Source of the DNA: DSOS01 sp035286585
GTDB taxonomy: Bacteria > Chloroflexota > Anaerolineae > Anaerolineales > UBA4823
DNA: 25,763 nt
Reading direction: 5' to 3'
NCBI GenBank assembly: GCA_035286585.1
Contig: DATEDC010000171.1
Coordinates: 1-25,763, forward strand
A program made the translations under genes and the position numbers. Of the stretch, positions 7,136-14,584 are shown piece by piece. Every line of letters begins with the position of its first letter. Within the stretch, counting starts at the first letter, position 1. The notes beneath the pieces are model-generated. The model had not been told where the DNA came from. It made no database searches and was given only the letters and a program-made list of their open reading frames with translations.

Positions 7136-8599
7136 TTATAATTCGAACCAGAACACAATGTTTCCGTCGCGGTCGGTGTGGGCTTCGTAGCGCCGCCCGG
7201 CTGCTTCGAAGATAAAGCGATACCCGGGGATGATCACCTCCAGGCAGACCTGGTCGGGCAGGTGCACGCCCAGGCAGCTATCCTCCCACTCGGTTGCTTC
7301 CACCCTGATCAAGGTCAGCGCATTGGGATCCATACCCAGGTCTTGCGCTACCCTTTTACGGGCCGCCTGCAGAGCAGCAGACCACTCCGGAATAGGCGTT
7401 GGGGCCGGTCCGATGTTGCGAATGGATGGCGCCAACCAGAAAGCGTTCGCCCGGTTGGCTCTGCCTTCATTGGTCACGCTCAAGATGAATTGTACCTCTT
7501 TACCCGCCAGACCGGTGAGATCAACGTTAATGCGGGTGATCTTGCCATCGAACTCCTCATACCACTCACCCAGGCTGTGAATCCTGCCGTTAGGGGTCTG
7601 GTATTCGAGCGCGAAAGTCAGAGCACAGCCACTGCTATCAGCCATACAGCCAACATCTGCCAGGAAGTGATCGTTTTGCCTGATTGTATACTTCGGATAG
7701 ATGCCGCTGATCCAGCCACCGCGGGTCGCTTCAGGTCGCATCCAGATGGTAGGTTCATCCTCAGTCCGGTCGTTTTCCAGCCTTGGGTTATCCAGCAGCG
7801 CCACTGAGCCGTCTTCGCTGCTGGTGTTTCCCGGGCATCTCAGATTACCTGCGCTGCTCTCCCAGGCGGCTGCGCACAGGTTGATCCCGAAATCGTATGG
7901 GTAATTCGTCCTGGACGCCCTGACCCGGATTTCCACCCAGAAGGCGTCCCTGCTTTGCCTGCCGATCCCGAAACGGGATCCCGTGCGGTCACTGAGCATC
8001 CAGAAGCCCTGGTAACCCCCGGCTGAGTTGGGAGCGACCAGGTCCACACTCACATCCACGCGCTCCCCGGGGCGGACGACGTCATCCAGAAGCGCCTCTC
8101 TGGCGCCCTGCATCCGATCCCCGCTGACAAATACCAGGGAATAATCGTCCCATGTGCAGGAGCCCGTGTTGCGCAGCCGCCAGGTCTTGGTGAACCTGGC
8201 TCCAGGCGTGAAGATCGTGCCATCTACCACGCTCACATCGGTCACGTACTCCGCCTGGTTGCACGGAATGGGAACCGCGGTCGGTGAGGGCGGGATTGGA
8301 GTTGGGGGCGCCACGGTCACAGTGGGCGTCAGCAGGATAGGCGAAGTCGGGGTTGCGGTGGGCGCGGCAGGCTGCAACGTGGGGGTAGCGGTGGGCTGGC
8401 TTGCCGCCTGGGTTAATTGCTTCACCAGGTTGTCGAATGCCTGCTGTGTCAATTGGGCTTGCAGCGTTTGGATTGCCTGGGTATATAAGGCTTGATCGTC
8501 GCCGACCGCATCTGGAATCTGAGTGCCGAACAGGCCGCAGCCGAGGATCACGAACATGACGGCTGCCAATACAAATGGTAAATACTTTGATCTTTGCAT
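7136..8599 (-). CDS. Lipoprotein with NBR1-type Ig-like domain
   Basis: The 487-residue protein has a lipoprotein signal, 'FVILGC', with the lipidated Cys at 21. A helical stretch (about 34-66) leads into a Pro/Thr-rich linker (about 68-112). Residues about 113-226 form an NBR1-like Ig domain ('FTKTWRLRNTGSCTW', 'GYQGFWMLSDRTGSRFG'). A second beta-rich domain follows to about 400. The last 80 residues, with 'RVEATEWEDSCLG' and 'PGYRFIFEAAGRRYEAHTD', form another domain I have no firm name for. ATG 8599 is preferred over the ATG 12 bases upstream because GGAGGAAAAT directly precedes it. The protein is probably anchored on the outer face of the membrane; its ligand is unknown. Confidence 0.85.
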   Translation of the reverse strand: MQRSKYLPFVLAAVMFVILGCGLFGTQIPDAVGDDQALYTQAIQTLQAQLTQQAFDNLVKQLTQAASQPTATPTLQPAAPTATPTSPILLTPTVTVAPPTPIPPSPTAVPIPCNQAEYVTDVSVVDGTIFTPGARFTKTWRLRNTGSCTWDDYSLVFVSGDRMQGAREALLDDVVRPGERVDVSVDLVAPNSAGGYQGFWMLSDRTGSRFGIGRQSRDAFWVEIRVRASRTNYPYDFGINLCAAAWESSAGNLRCPGNTSSEDGSVALLDNPRLENDRTEDEPTIWMRPEATRGGWISGIYPKYTIRQNDHFLADVGCMADSSGCALTFALEYQTPNGRIHSLGEWYEEFDGKITRINVDLTGLAGKEVQFILSVTNEGRANRANAFWLAPSIRNIGPAPTPIPEWSAALQAARKRVAQDLGMDPNALTLIRVEATEWEDSCLGVHLPDQVCLEVIIPGYRFIFEAAGRRYEAHTDRDGNIVFWFEL

Positions 8600-8845
8600 A
8601 TTTTCCTCCAAAATCTACCAATCACTCAGGCAATGCGCCGATCTAACCTGGATGTGTATAAGCTTTCGACGAATTGCCGATGAGATTTCGATCCTCTTCC
8701 CCAAAGATAATGTATTCACACGCTGAGGTCATCATCCCTGTGACTGGTTTTTACCTCCAACTTTTGGCGGATGCCAGCTCACCCGAAGACTGGAACTTTC
8801 CCTTGGGAATCTGGTGCTGGCGCAGGGTAGTGGAGCGGATATGGG

Positions 8846-10402
8846 TTACTTTCTGAGGTTCAGGGCTGTTCCTGCCAGGATGAGGGCGACTCCCGCCGCC
8901 GAGAGGGCAGCAATGAACACCAACACTGGGTCCCAGGCGGTGTTTTCGGCTGACTGCTCCGGATTCCCCACTTGCCTGTCTTGTGGGGAAGCCAAGGGTA
9001 AGGGCGGTGTCGGGGAGGATGGCTGGGTGGGGCGTGGAGTCCGAGTGAGTCTGGTTGTGGAGGTTGCCCTGGCAGGCGTGGGCGCGATGGGCGTTTCTAC
9101 GGTTGGGGTGGCTGTAGCCTGCGCCGGTTGGATCACCAGGCTGTCGCCCGGATGGATGACCGAGTTCAGACTCAGGCCATTCTGGCTCAACAGGAGGGAC
9201 AACTCCATCTGGTAAACAGTGGAAATGCCGATGAGCGTATGCCCCGGCTGGACGACATGGATGATCGAGCCGTCTGGGCCGGGTGTGGCGGTTTGGTAGA
9301 GGATGACCGCTTCCCGGGTGGGGAGCGGGGCTTGCGTCCCCCCTGGAGTCTGGGTCGAGGCGGAGGATTTCTTGCCCCAGCCATCGGTCCATAAAAAGCT
9401 GACCTCGATCCAGTCGTTATTGCCCGGTTCCAGGCCGATGTCGATGCTAACCTGGCGGGCAAGATCGATTCCGAACGGCGCAGTGACCCTGCGCCCATAC
9501 TGGTCTCTGCCGCCGTTGTAGCCATCGAAGTAGGCAGCCTGGGCTTCGGGAATGCCCAGGGGCAGGTCAGTGAACATGCGGCGCGGCTGCGGGTCCCTGG
9601 TTGTGGCCCAGTAATTGTCGTCCACGTTCCAGGGGCCGGCCTCCATAACCGTGGCTGCGGTGCTCTTCTCGTAGCTGATGAACACCGAATAGCCCTGCCC
9701 TACCTGGTAGCCGTCGTCGTCGCACACGTGATAGCCGGCGTTGGCGAATTTCAGGCACTGGTCGGGCAGCGCTACGGTGTACGCCCCGCCCGAGTCGTAG
9801 CGGGTGGCAAATACCCGGTAGGTGCGCGCCGCCCCGGTTGGAGCCAGGTTGCCGTGCAGATAGCGCTCCACGATCCAGCGGCTCTCCACCCAGCCGACGA
9901 TCCTGCGGTATGCGGCTTTACCCAGCGCCTGTTCCAATCTGGCAGCCGATTCTTGCAGGATTGCATCCACTTTCTGATTGTAGCCCAGCGCGTCGATCCC
10001 GGCGATCTTATCTTCCAGCCTCAGCGCCGGGTTTCCGATGATCACAAGGCTCCCTCGCTCCAGGCTGCGGAGCTGTTCCACCTCTTCGCGGGCGATCTTC
10101 CGGACGACCTGGAACTCCGCCTCGGATAGTCCCGCCCCGGAGCGCAGCATTTCGACCAGGCTCGGGGTGAACACAAAGTAGCCCAGGACAGGCTGCCTGC
10201 CCCATACCGGGCTGGCGTTGAAGGGCTGGCGCTCGACGTCGCCGAAGCGCGCCTCAACCAGGATTGAGAGCACGATCAACACCAGGCCAAGCAGCCAGGT
10301 CATCTCCGAACGGCGCAGTCCAGGCTGGTCGGCACCTAGAGCGACCCGGTTGTATTTTGGCTGCGTGTTGCGGATCGACAGGCTCAAGTTTTGTGCTCCC
10401 AA
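8846..10402 (-). CDS. Membrane-anchored LysM protein
   Basis: The frame encodes 518 residues. A membrane segment spans about 35-49 ('WLLGLVLIVLSILV'), followed by a helical region (about 80-180). Next is a domain with 'AGPWNVDDNYW' and 'AQAAYFDGYNGGRDQYGR' (about 200-335) that I cannot name. A LysM domain (about 382-424, 'HVVQPGHTLIGISTVYQME...HPGDSLVI'), a Pro/Thr-rich linker and a C-terminal membrane segment (about 494-514) complete it. The start is uncertain: TTG at 10402 overlaps the end of the Nudix gene by 19 bases and has no clear ribosome-binding site, while ATG at 10303 lies just before the first membrane segment. It is the last gene of a minus-strand operon. Confidence 0.8.
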   Translation of the reverse strand: MGAQNLSLSIRNTQPKYNRVALGADQPGLRRSEMTWLLGLVLIVLSILVEARFGDVERQPFNASPVWGRQPVLGYFVFTPSLVEMLRSGAGLSEAEFQVVRKIAREEVEQLRSLERGSLVIIGNPALRLEDKIAGIDALGYNQKVDAILQESAARLEQALGKAAYRRIVGWVESRWIVERYLHGNLAPTGAARTYRVFATRYDSGGAYTVALPDQCLKFANAGYHVCDDDGYQVGQGYSVFISYEKSTAATVMEAGPWNVDDNYWATTRDPQPRRMFTDLPLGIPEAQAAYFDGYNGGRDQYGRRVTAPFGIDLARQVSIDIGLEPGNNDWIEVSFLWTDGWGKKSSASTQTPGGTQAPLPTREAVILYQTATPGPDGSIIHVVQPGHTLIGISTVYQMELSLLLSQNGLSLNSVIHPGDSLVIQPAQATATPTVETPIAPTPARATSTTRLTRTPRPTQPSSPTPPLPLASPQDRQVGNPEQSAENTAWDPVLVFIAALSAAGVALILAGTALNLRK

Positions 10403-10905
10403 TCTTGCAGCCGTTCGACCAGGTTTGCCTGCCCGTCCCTGTGCGAACGGTATAACCAGAACGTTCCGAGCTTTGAGCTGCCCTGCAGATAAGCCAGGAT
10501 CGGTTCGCGCATCACCTGCCAGGGTAGAAAAGAGAGCGCTTCGATGGCGGAGTCCACCGGCATGAAACGGGCTTCCAGGATTAGATCGTCTGGATCGTGC
10601 GGCGCGACCTCACCCTGCCAGCGGCTGGCTTCAAAGATAAAACTCGTGGTGCGGTGACCGGTCTCGTATTCCTTCGCCTGGACCGCGTATATGAGGGGTC
10701 CGAGCTCCAGGAGCTGCAAGCCGGTCTCCTGGCTGATCTCACGCTGCAGAGCATCGCCCAGTCGTTCATCCTGTTCCACTACCCCTCCGGGCAAGGTCCA
10801 GCTTGGCGCAGGATCTTCAGCCCCTTGCTGTCTGACCAGCAGGATACCTGCTTCCTGCTGAAGCAGGGCGGCGACAACGATCCGATATGGCTGATCGGTG
10901 TTCAT
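10384..10905 (-). CDS. Nudix hydrolase
   Basis: Nudix enzymes hydrolyse a nucleoside diphosphate linked to another group. This 173-residue protein has a complete Nudix box starting at 'GGVVEQDERLGDALQREISQETGL', with the Gly, the Glu and the REXXQE-type metal-binding helix (the REUXEE motif with Gln at one position). The ATG begins immediately after the TAG of the upstream HAD gene, which implies translational coupling. The specific substrate cannot be told from sequence; a sanitising or (d)NTP/ADP-sugar role is possible. Confidence 0.88.
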   Translation of the reverse strand: MNTDQPYRIVVAALLQQEAGILLVRQQGAEDPAPSWTLPGGVVEQDERLGDALQREISQETGLQLLELGPLIYAVQAKEYETGHRTTSFIFEASRWQGEVAPHDPDDLILEARFMPVDSAIEALSFLPWQVMREPILAYLQGSSKLGTFWLYRSHRDGQANLVERLQDWEHKT

Positions 10906-11565
10906 CTAATGCGCTGCCTCAGCGATCAAATCTTGCAAAGAGATACCCTCGAGTGTGGGGAGCTGACGATCGGCGTGATCGAGCGCCATCTGGCGGGTCA
11001 GGTCATTGGGCACCGCAATACAGTACAAGCCAGCGCGCTTGGCGGCAGTCACCCCGATGGGCGAATCTTCGATCACCAGGGCTTCGTCAGCCAGCACGCC
11101 CAACTCTTGCAGGACGCTCAAGTAGAGCTCCGGATGAGGTTTTACCTGGCTGACGTCATCTCGCGCTTTGAGACAGTCGAAGTAATCGACCAAGCCCAGG
11201 CGCTTCAGGTGACCCACAACCCAGGCACAGGGAGAACTGGAAGCCAGTCCGATTTTTAAGCCCAGTTGCCTGGCTTCCTTCAACAGGCTCTCAACCCCCG
11301 GGCGGATGGGCTGGTGGGCGATTAATTCCAGCTCCCGGTTCCGGCGCCGGGGGCTCAAACTGGCCCGGTCGACCGGGCGCCCGATCTGTTCTTCGAGGCT
11401 CTCAAAGTGGTCGTATTCGTTGGAGACGGTTCCGATGATCGTTGACCAGCTCTCGAATGTCAGCAAGCCGCCATAAGACTGGTAAAGCTCCTGCCAGGAC
11501 TGGAAAATGGGGACCTCCGTATCCAGGATCAGGCCATCGAAATCGAGAATTATAGCTCTGATCAT
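10906..11565 (-). CDS. HAD-superfamily hydrolase, beta-phosphoglucomutase/phosphatase-like
   Basis: The 219-residue cytoplasmic protein begins 'MIRAIILDFDGLILDTE', HAD motif I with the nucleophile Asp8 and the acid/base Asp10. A helical cap domain follows. Motif II is 'GLASSS', motif III Lys is in 'QVKPHPELY', and motif IV is 'VIEDSPIGVTAAKRAG'. This layout fits phosphatases and phosphomutases of the beta-PGM type. The substrate is not predictable. ATG 11565 is preferred over a start six codons upstream because family similarity begins there. It is coupled to the Nudix gene downstream. Confidence 0.9.
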   Translation of the reverse strand: MIRAIILDFDGLILDTEVPIFQSWQELYQSYGGLLTFESWSTIIGTVSNEYDHFESLEEQIGRPVDRASLSPRRRNRELELIAHQPIRPGVESLLKEARQLGLKIGLASSSPCAWVVGHLKRLGLVDYFDCLKARDDVSQVKPHPELYLSVLQELGVLADEALVIEDSPIGVTAAKRAGLYCIAVPNDLTRQMALDHADRQLPTLEGISLQDLIAEAAH

Positions 11566-11599
11566 CCGCCTGCCTGTCCACAATCGAGTTGAGGGGGCA

Positions 11600-12112
11600 T
11601 CAGCCTCGCCGAAAGATGGGCCGGAGGATCATCCACAGGCCGAGTAAAATCAACAGAATGGGCCAGTAGTCGCCCAGCAGGTTGCTGCCGCCCAAGAAGG
11701 AGGCGAAGATGATGAAGAGCGCCAGGCTGATCACGATCAGGTTGCCGCCCTCGCGCAGCGATTTGCGCCCGGTTTTCCCCAGCAGCCCTGCCAGGATCAC
11801 GCCTACACCCACAAACCCGGGGATCAACGTCCAGGCGTATGCCCAGCTTTCCCAGTTGTTCGTGGCATTTTGCCAGGCAAGTAAACCACCGATCCCGCCC
11901 ACAATCGCCGCCGGGACTGCCATGCCAGGGACTCCCGTCAGCAGGCCGATGAGCAAAAGCAGCACACCTGCGCCTATGATAATGAAGGGCCAGTCAAACC
12001 AGAAATCTGCCCATGTCTCCAACCCGGGCACCAGGCGCAATGCCAGGAACCAGAGGCCTAACAACACCAGGAGCAGTCCTACAGCCAGGTTATTTTTGCT
12101 ACGCGTATTCAT
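11600..12112 (-). CDS. Small multi-pass membrane protein (LiaI/DUF5668-like)
   Basis: The 170-residue protein is mostly hydrophobic, with about five membrane segments: 'AVGLLLVLLGLWFLAL', 'WPFIIIGAGVLLLLIGLL', 'AAIVGGIGGLLAW', 'FVGVGVILAGLLG' and 'VISLALFIIFASFL', plus a last one before the basic 'RPIFRRG' end. The 'WPFIIIGAGVLLLL' and 'YWPILLILLGLWMI' repeats resemble the LiaI/LiaF-type membrane region (DUF5668-like). A GAGGAGAGG site precedes the ATG. It sits between the DUF3052 and HAD genes. No enzymatic motif is seen. Confidence 0.75.
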   Translation of the reverse strand: MNTRSKNNLAVGLLLVLLGLWFLALRLVPGLETWADFWFDWPFIIIGAGVLLLLIGLLTGVPGMAVPAAIVGGIGGLLAWQNATNNWESWAYAWTLIPGFVGVGVILAGLLGKTGRKSLREGGNLIVISLALFIIFASFLGGSNLLGDYWPILLILLGLWMILRPIFRRG

Positions 12113-12148
12113 CTGCCTCTCCTCTTCGTAACGCCTATCGCAGGTTTG

Positions 12149-12556
12149 TTATCTGCGTTTACCCTTGCGGATCACGAAACGGGTGCCGTAATCCTGTTCG
12201 GTGATCGCAGCCACTTTATTATCTACCAGGTCGGTTAGCAGGCCGGCGGCTTGCATTTGCTCCCAGGTGAAGTCGATGCCGCGCTCCCTGGCGAATTTCT
12301 TCTTGGGCATTACCACCCAGATGGCGCCATCCGGGTAAATGCGATTTTGCAGCTTGCGGAGCTGGTCTGTCAGGCCCAGCAAGCTGTGCGGCCAGAAAAG
12401 GATCACATCGCAGCGCTCCAAATCCTGTTCAAAGATCAGCCGGGGCAAAACGTCCTGGCAGGCCTGGCGGACAACCGCCTCAGCCGGTGCGGGGGCAGCG
12501 AGCAGGCAAACCCGGCTGCTTGCTTTGATGCCCAACTTTTTCGCCAGATCACTCAC
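12149..12556 (-). CDS. DUF3052-family protein
   Basis: This 135-residue soluble protein starts 'SDLAKKLGIK' and carries 'DVILFWPHSLLGLTDQLRKLQNRIYPDGAIWVVMPKK', the signature stretch of the DUF3052 family. No function is established. GTG at 12556 is chosen as the start: AAGGAG lies 8 bases upstream, and the TATAAT promoter element at 12592-12597 puts the transcript start near 12585, which excludes the TTG at 12583. It is the first gene of the minus-strand operon down to 8846. Confidence 0.8.
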   Translation of the reverse strand: MSDLAKKLGIKASSRVCLLAAPAPAEAVVRQACQDVLPRLIFEQDLERCDVILFWPHSLLGLTDQLRKLQNRIYPDGAIWVVMPKKKFARERGIDFTWEQMQAAGLLTDLVDNKVAAITEQDYGTRFVIRKGKRR

Positions 12557-12591
12557 GCCGAATACTCCTTGAACCAAGCGCAATGATTGCC

Positions 12592-12620
12592 ATTATAGCA
12601 GCGCCCAGCGCGCAGGGCAA
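12592..12620 (-). promoter_or_regulatory. Sigma-70-type promoter for the DUF3052 operon
   Basis: On the minus strand TTGCCC (12620-12615) and a perfect TATAAT (12597-12592) are separated by 17 bases. Transcription would start near 12585, giving a leader of about 29 nt before the GTG at 12556. Confidence 0.75.
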
Positions 12621-12681
12621 CCGGTATTTGGGCGCTCGGAATTAGCCCGCGTTTTAGATGCGGGCGGATTTGCGTTTCGCC

Positions 12682-12710
12682 TTGACCGTCCTGGCTTAAT
12701 TGGTTAGAAT
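12682..12710 (+). promoter_or_regulatory. Sigma-70-type promoter for tRNA-Arg
   Basis: TTGACC (12682-12687) and TAGAAT (12705-12710) are separated by 17 bases. The predicted start near 12717 lies 34 bases before the mature tRNA, as expected for a processed tRNA precursor. Confidence 0.7.
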
Positions 12711-12750
12711 CCTGTCTGCTGCTGGAGAACGCAGCCGGCAGAAAATATTT

Positions 12751-12824
12751 GCCCTCGTAGCTCAGTGGATTAGAGCACTTGCTTGCGGAGCAAGGGGTCG
12801 CGTGTTCGAGTCGCGCCGGGGGCG
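12751..12824 (+). tRNA. tRNA-Arg (anticodon GCG)
   Basis: A full cloverleaf of 74 nt can be drawn. The acceptor stem is GCCCTCG/CGGGGGC with one T-G pair, the D-stem is GCTC/GAGC, and the anticodon stem is CTTGC/GCAAG with loop TTGCGGA. The T-stem is GCGTG/CGCGC with loop TTCGAGT. The anticodon at 12785-12787 is GCG, which reads CGC (and CGU by wobble) as arginine. The discriminator base is G. CCA is not encoded, so maturation needs RNase Z and CCA addition. Many bacteria use an ACG (inosine) tRNA for this codon box instead. Confidence 0.95.
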
Positions 12825-12850
12825 CTGAAAACCTGATATATGGCGGTACA

Positions 12851-12896
12851 GCACAAAAGCACTCCCATATCTGGCGGTATGGGAGTGCTTTTGTGC
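12851..12896 (+). terminator. Strong, bidirectional-looking terminator after tRNA-Arg
   Basis: A perfect 19-bp stem (12851-12869 with 12878-12896) closes an 8-base loop. The core GCACTCCCATA/TATGGGAGTGC is followed by TTTT and preceded by AAAA, which is the pattern of an intrinsic terminator working in both directions. It starts 27 bases after the tRNA and isolates it from the catabolic operon. Confidence 0.8.
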
Positions 12897-12977
12897 CTTT
12901 CCCTGCCTCGTCGATGTAGGCGGACTGCTAAAATCTTTGCAAATATCCGATCTTTTGTCGAAAGTCAGCCAGAGATA

Positions 12978-13006
12978 TTGACAAAGAGGAATTTTTTCTG
13001 TATTAT
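12978..13006 (+). promoter_or_regulatory. Promoter of the catabolic operon
   Basis: A perfect TTGACA (12978-12983) and TATTAT (13001-13006) are separated by 17 bases. The expected transcript start near 13013 lies just before the palindromic operator, so a bound repressor would block initiation or early elongation. A second TATAAT at 13006-13011 is too far from the -35 element (22 bases). Confidence 0.75.
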
Positions 13007-13021
13007 ATAATTGTTGATATC

Positions 13022-13041
13022 TGATATTTGATCAAATATCA
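13022..13041. promoter_or_regulatory. Palindromic operator, probable GntR-family binding site
   Basis: TGATATTTGATCAAATATCA is a perfect 20-bp palindrome, 18 bases before the regulator's start codon and just downstream of the predicted transcript start. A wider nested pair, TTGATAT (13014-13020) and ATATCAA (13036-13042), surrounds it. Position and symmetry fit autoregulation by the adjacent dimeric GntR/FCD protein. Confidence 0.7.
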
Positions 13042-13059
13042 AATTATTGCGACTCACCC

Positions 13060-13728
13060 ATGATATCTATCCCCCGGACAGTAAAAAGCCTGCTGGTAGA
13101 GAAGCTGCGGGATGAGATTCTCCAGGGAGAACTTATCCCCGGGCAATATCTGCGCCTGGAAGAGATTGCCAACCGGTTCGAAGTCAGCACCATGCCTGTG
13201 CGGGAGGCGTTGAGCGATTTGGAAGCCGAGGGCCTGGTGACCATCTTCCCTCACCGAGGCGCGATTGTCACCGAACTGAGCCCTGAAGACCTGGAAGACA
13301 TCTATGACATCCGGGCGGCCCTGGAAGCCTTAGCTGCCCGCCTGGCAGTCCCGCGCCTCACCAGACAGATATTGGATCAACTGCACAGGTACGTCGAGCA
13401 AATGGATACTCACCTCGGCGAGATGGTAACTCTGATCAAGTTGAACCACGATTTCCACATTACGCTCTACCACGCCTCTGGCAGGCGGCATCTGGTAGAT
13501 CTCACCAATATGCTGCGCTATCGTACGCGCCACTACCTGCATGCTTATATCTCCGACCTGGGAGGCATGCCACTCGCTCAGACGGAACACTGGGAAATTG
13601 TTGAGGCCTGTGAGCGCAGCGACGCCGAGAGTGTGGCGGCGCTGATTCACCATCACGTGCTTCATGTCGGCCAATCGCTGATCGAGTTTGTGCGCAAACA
13701 AGAGGATTCAAATAAGGCAAGAGGTTAA
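13060..13728 (+). CDS. GntR/FadR-family (FCD) transcriptional regulator
   Basis: The 222-residue protein has an N-terminal winged helix (about residues 8-70), with 'LRDEILQGELIPGQYL', 'EEIANRFEVSTMPVREAL' and 'GLVTIFPHRGAIV' characteristic of GntR regulators. An FCD effector domain follows (about 75-212). It contains 'NHDFHITLYHASG', 'TEHWEIVEAC' and 'LIHHHVLH', giving candidate metal ligands H133, H177 and H199, typical of members that sense carboxylic acids or similar small molecules. The start lacks a clear ribosome-binding site. Because the gene leads the operon and has an operator at its own promoter, it probably represses the pathway until an aromatic compound or ring-cleavage product binds. 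The inducer is not known. Confidence 0.93.
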   Translation: MISIPRTVKSLLVEKLRDEILQGELIPGQYLRLEEIANRFEVSTMPVREALSDLEAEGLVTIFPHRGAIVTELSPEDLEDIYDIRAALEALAARLAVPRLTRQILDQLHRYVEQMDTHLGEMVTLIKLNHDFHITLYHASGRRHLVDLTNMLRYRTRHYLHAYISDLGGMPLAQTEHWEIVEACERSDAESVAALIHHHVLHVGQSLIEFVRKQEDSNKARG

Positions 13729-13780
13729 GAAATCAACTTGTTTAATGAAAATCCCGTTGGATATGAAAGGAGCCTAAGTC

Positions 13781-14566
13781 ATGCCCTCGTCCACCGATAT
13801 TTTGGAATTATACGACCTGAGCCATCCCTGGGGGGACAAAGCGCCTCTATGGCCTTATTTTCCCGATATCAAGATCGAACGCTTCCATTATCATGCCAAG
13901 TCACGCGTGCTGTCCCAACAAATCACTACCTTCATGCACACCACCACCCATACCGATGCGCCCGCCCATGTGATCGAGGGGACGCCATACATGGATGAGG
14001 TGCCCCTCGACCGCTTCTTTGGCACCGCGGTGGTGGTCTCCATCCCAAAAGGGAAGTGGGAAAAGATCATGCCCGAAGACCTGGAAAAGGTTGAGCCCAG
14101 GATCGAGCCTGGCGACATCGTCATCGTCAATACTGGCTGGCATAAATATTACGGCGACAACGTGCAATACTTCTGCTACTCGCCGGGCTTTTATTTGGAA
14201 GCCGGCGAGTGGTTTGTCCAAAAGGGCGTTAAAGCCGTAGGGATCGACAACCAAGCGCTGGACCATCCACTGGCCACCGCCATCGGGCCACATGGGCCGG
14301 GCGGGCCGATCCTGCCGTGGGTGGTCGAAGAATATGAACGTGAGACAGGGAAGAAGGTGGCCCAAGAGTTTGCGCTGTGGGAACCGTGCCACCGGCAACT
14401 GCTAGGCAACGGTATAGCCGGCTTCGAGAATGTAGGTGGCGACATCGATAAAGTCACTGGAAAACGGGTTACCATCGCCGCCTTCCCCTGGCGTTGGGTA
14501 AAGGGGGATGGGTGCATCGTGCGCATGGTCGCCATCGTAGACCCCACTGGCGCCTACCGTCTCTAA
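13781..14566 (+). CDS. Cyclase-family hydrolase; candidate dihydrophloroglucinol ring-opening enzyme
   Basis: The 261-residue cytoplasmic enzyme belongs to the metal-dependent cyclase family (PF04199: kynurenine formamidase and isatin hydrolase relatives). It starts with 'LYDLSHPWGDKAPLWP', the usual N-terminal 'DLSHPL' motif. The metal motif is 'HTTTHTDAPAH' (H53, H57, D59, H63), matching HxGTHxDxPxH except that Thr replaces Gly. 'GIDNQALDHP' and 'EPCHRQLLGNGIAGFENVGGDID' match the later active-site region. A GAAAGGAG site precedes the ATG. Members hydrolyse C-N or C-C bonds in cyclic or amide substrates. With a transhydroxylase, an SDR and a triacetate-type cleavage enzyme in the operon, hydrolysis of dihydrophloroglucinol to 3-hydroxy-5-oxohexanoate is the natural proposal. 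The family is certain; the substrate is inferred. Confidence 0.85.
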   Translation: MPSSTDILELYDLSHPWGDKAPLWPYFPDIKIERFHYHAKSRVLSQQITTFMHTTTHTDAPAHVIEGTPYMDEVPLDRFFGTAVVVSIPKGKWEKIMPEDLEKVEPRIEPGDIVIVNTGWHKYYGDNVQYFCYSPGFYLEAGEWFVQKGVKAVGIDNQALDHPLATAIGPHGPGGPILPWVVEEYERETGKKVAQEFALWEPCHRQLLGNGIAGFENVGGDIDKVTGKRVTIAAFPWRWVKGDGCIVRMVAIVDPTGAYRL

Positions 14567-14584
14567 ATATCGAGGAGGAATTCC

